Shown here piece by piece: positions 5,057-5,230 of a stretch of DNA of 5,230 nt. The DNA is taken from the NCBI GenBank assembly GCA_018262455.1, contig JAGSPR010000447.1, positions 1 to 5,230 of the forward strand. The letters run 5' to 3'. How positions within the stretch are numbered: the first letter of the stretch is position 1; every line of letters begins with the position of its first letter. The translations under genes were made by a program, and so were the position numbers. The notes beneath the pieces were generated by a model. That model did no database searches. It was not told the DNA's origin and worked only from the letters and a program-made list of their open reading frames with translations. The DNA comes from Deltaproteobacteria bacterium. Its GTDB lineage: Bacteria > Myxococcota > Polyangia > Haliangiales > Haliangiaceae.

Positions 5057-5230
5057 ATGCCCGGAATGGGCGAGCTACTCATCATCCTACTCATCGTCCT
5101 CGTCGTGTTCGGAGCCAACAAGCTCCCAGGTATCGGCGACGCGTTGGGACGAAGCATCAAGAACTTCAAACGCGCGTCGAAGGTCGAAGACGACGACGAC
5201 GACGCGAAGGACGCCAAGGACACCAAGGAC
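5057..5230 (+). CDS. tatA: Sec-independent (twin-arginine) translocase subunit TatA, N-terminal part (cut by right edge)
   Basis: The first 58 codons of a TatA/TatE-family protein read in frame to the last base of the window. TatA oligomerises with TatC to move folded proteins with RR signal peptides across the inner membrane. Visible order: a short N-terminus MPGMGE, a transmembrane helix ([12 protein letters not shown], 7-18), the FG hinge (18-19), then the amphipathic helix [18 protein letters not shown] (21-38). Phe37 matches E. coli Phe39. The polar residue before the membrane helix is Glu6, where E. coli TatA has Gln8. An acidic run of five Asp (45-49) recalls the short acidic motif after the amphipathic helix of E. 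coli TatA, then Lys-Asp repeats begin. TatB is an alternative for Glu near the N-terminus, but the compact hinge and early acidic tail favour TatA. It is divergent from the transglycosylase; tatB/tatC would be outside the window if clustered. Confidence 0.92.
   Translation, partial: MPGMGELLIILLIVLVVFGANKLPGIGDALGRSIKNFKRASKVEDDDDDAKDAKDTKD
5189..5230 (+). repeat. Short tandem repeats in the tatA tail
   Basis: Five GAC codons (5189-5203) are followed by three 9-bp units (GCGAAGGAC, GCCAAGGAC, ACCAAGGAC; 5204-5230) coding Ala/Thr-Lys-Asp. The array reaches the window edge and may continue. It encodes a charged, flexible cytoplasmic tail after the amphipathic helix. Confidence 0.75.

Overview
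The window is high-GC DNA (roughly two thirds G+C by eye) with strongly GC-biased third codon positions. It holds secreted lipoproteins with Gly/Pro/Ala-rich linkers, a TatA-type protein and a large LysM lytic transglycosylase. This style suggests a Gram-negative delta-proteobacterial lineage, most likely Myxococcota (Kofleriaceae/Haliangium-like). That placement rests on protein style, not on a marker gene.

Layout from left to right. (1) 1-296, minus: the first 98 codons of a lipoprotein gene that runs off the left edge. (2) 352-1137, minus: an enoyl-CoA hydratase/isomerase-family protein, complete, 55 bp upstream of the lipoprotein and possibly co-transcribed with it. (3) 1138-1238: a divergent intergenic region with a perfect TTGACA box. 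(4) 1239-2222, plus: an exported protein with a beta-barrel-like sequence, probably in the outer membrane. (5) 2223-2386: a convergent intergenic region dominated by a large inverted repeat built from the hexamer GTAAGC and its complement. (6) 2387-2782, minus: a small cupredoxin lipoprotein. (7) 2851-4959, minus: an MltD-like lytic transglycosylase with about four LysM modules. (8) 4960-5056: a divergent promoter region. (9) 5057-5230, plus: the first 58 codons of a TatA-family translocase subunit, cut by the right edge.

Five of the six genes concern the cell envelope (two lipoproteins, a putative outer-membrane protein, a murein hydrolase and a Tat export subunit). The enoyl-CoA hydratase-like protein is the one cytoplasmic enzyme. 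No single pathway or defence system joins them, and I see no mobile element, CRISPR array, tRNA or rRNA. The most unusual object is the hexanucleotide inverted repeat between the two convergent genes. It can form a near-perfect stem of about 29 bp, extendable to about 45 positions per arm, and may act as a bidirectional transcript-end structure or an RNase III substrate. The cupredoxin (no obvious axial Met) and the hydratase (one of the two catalytic Glu replaced by Gly) also deviate from textbook family members.
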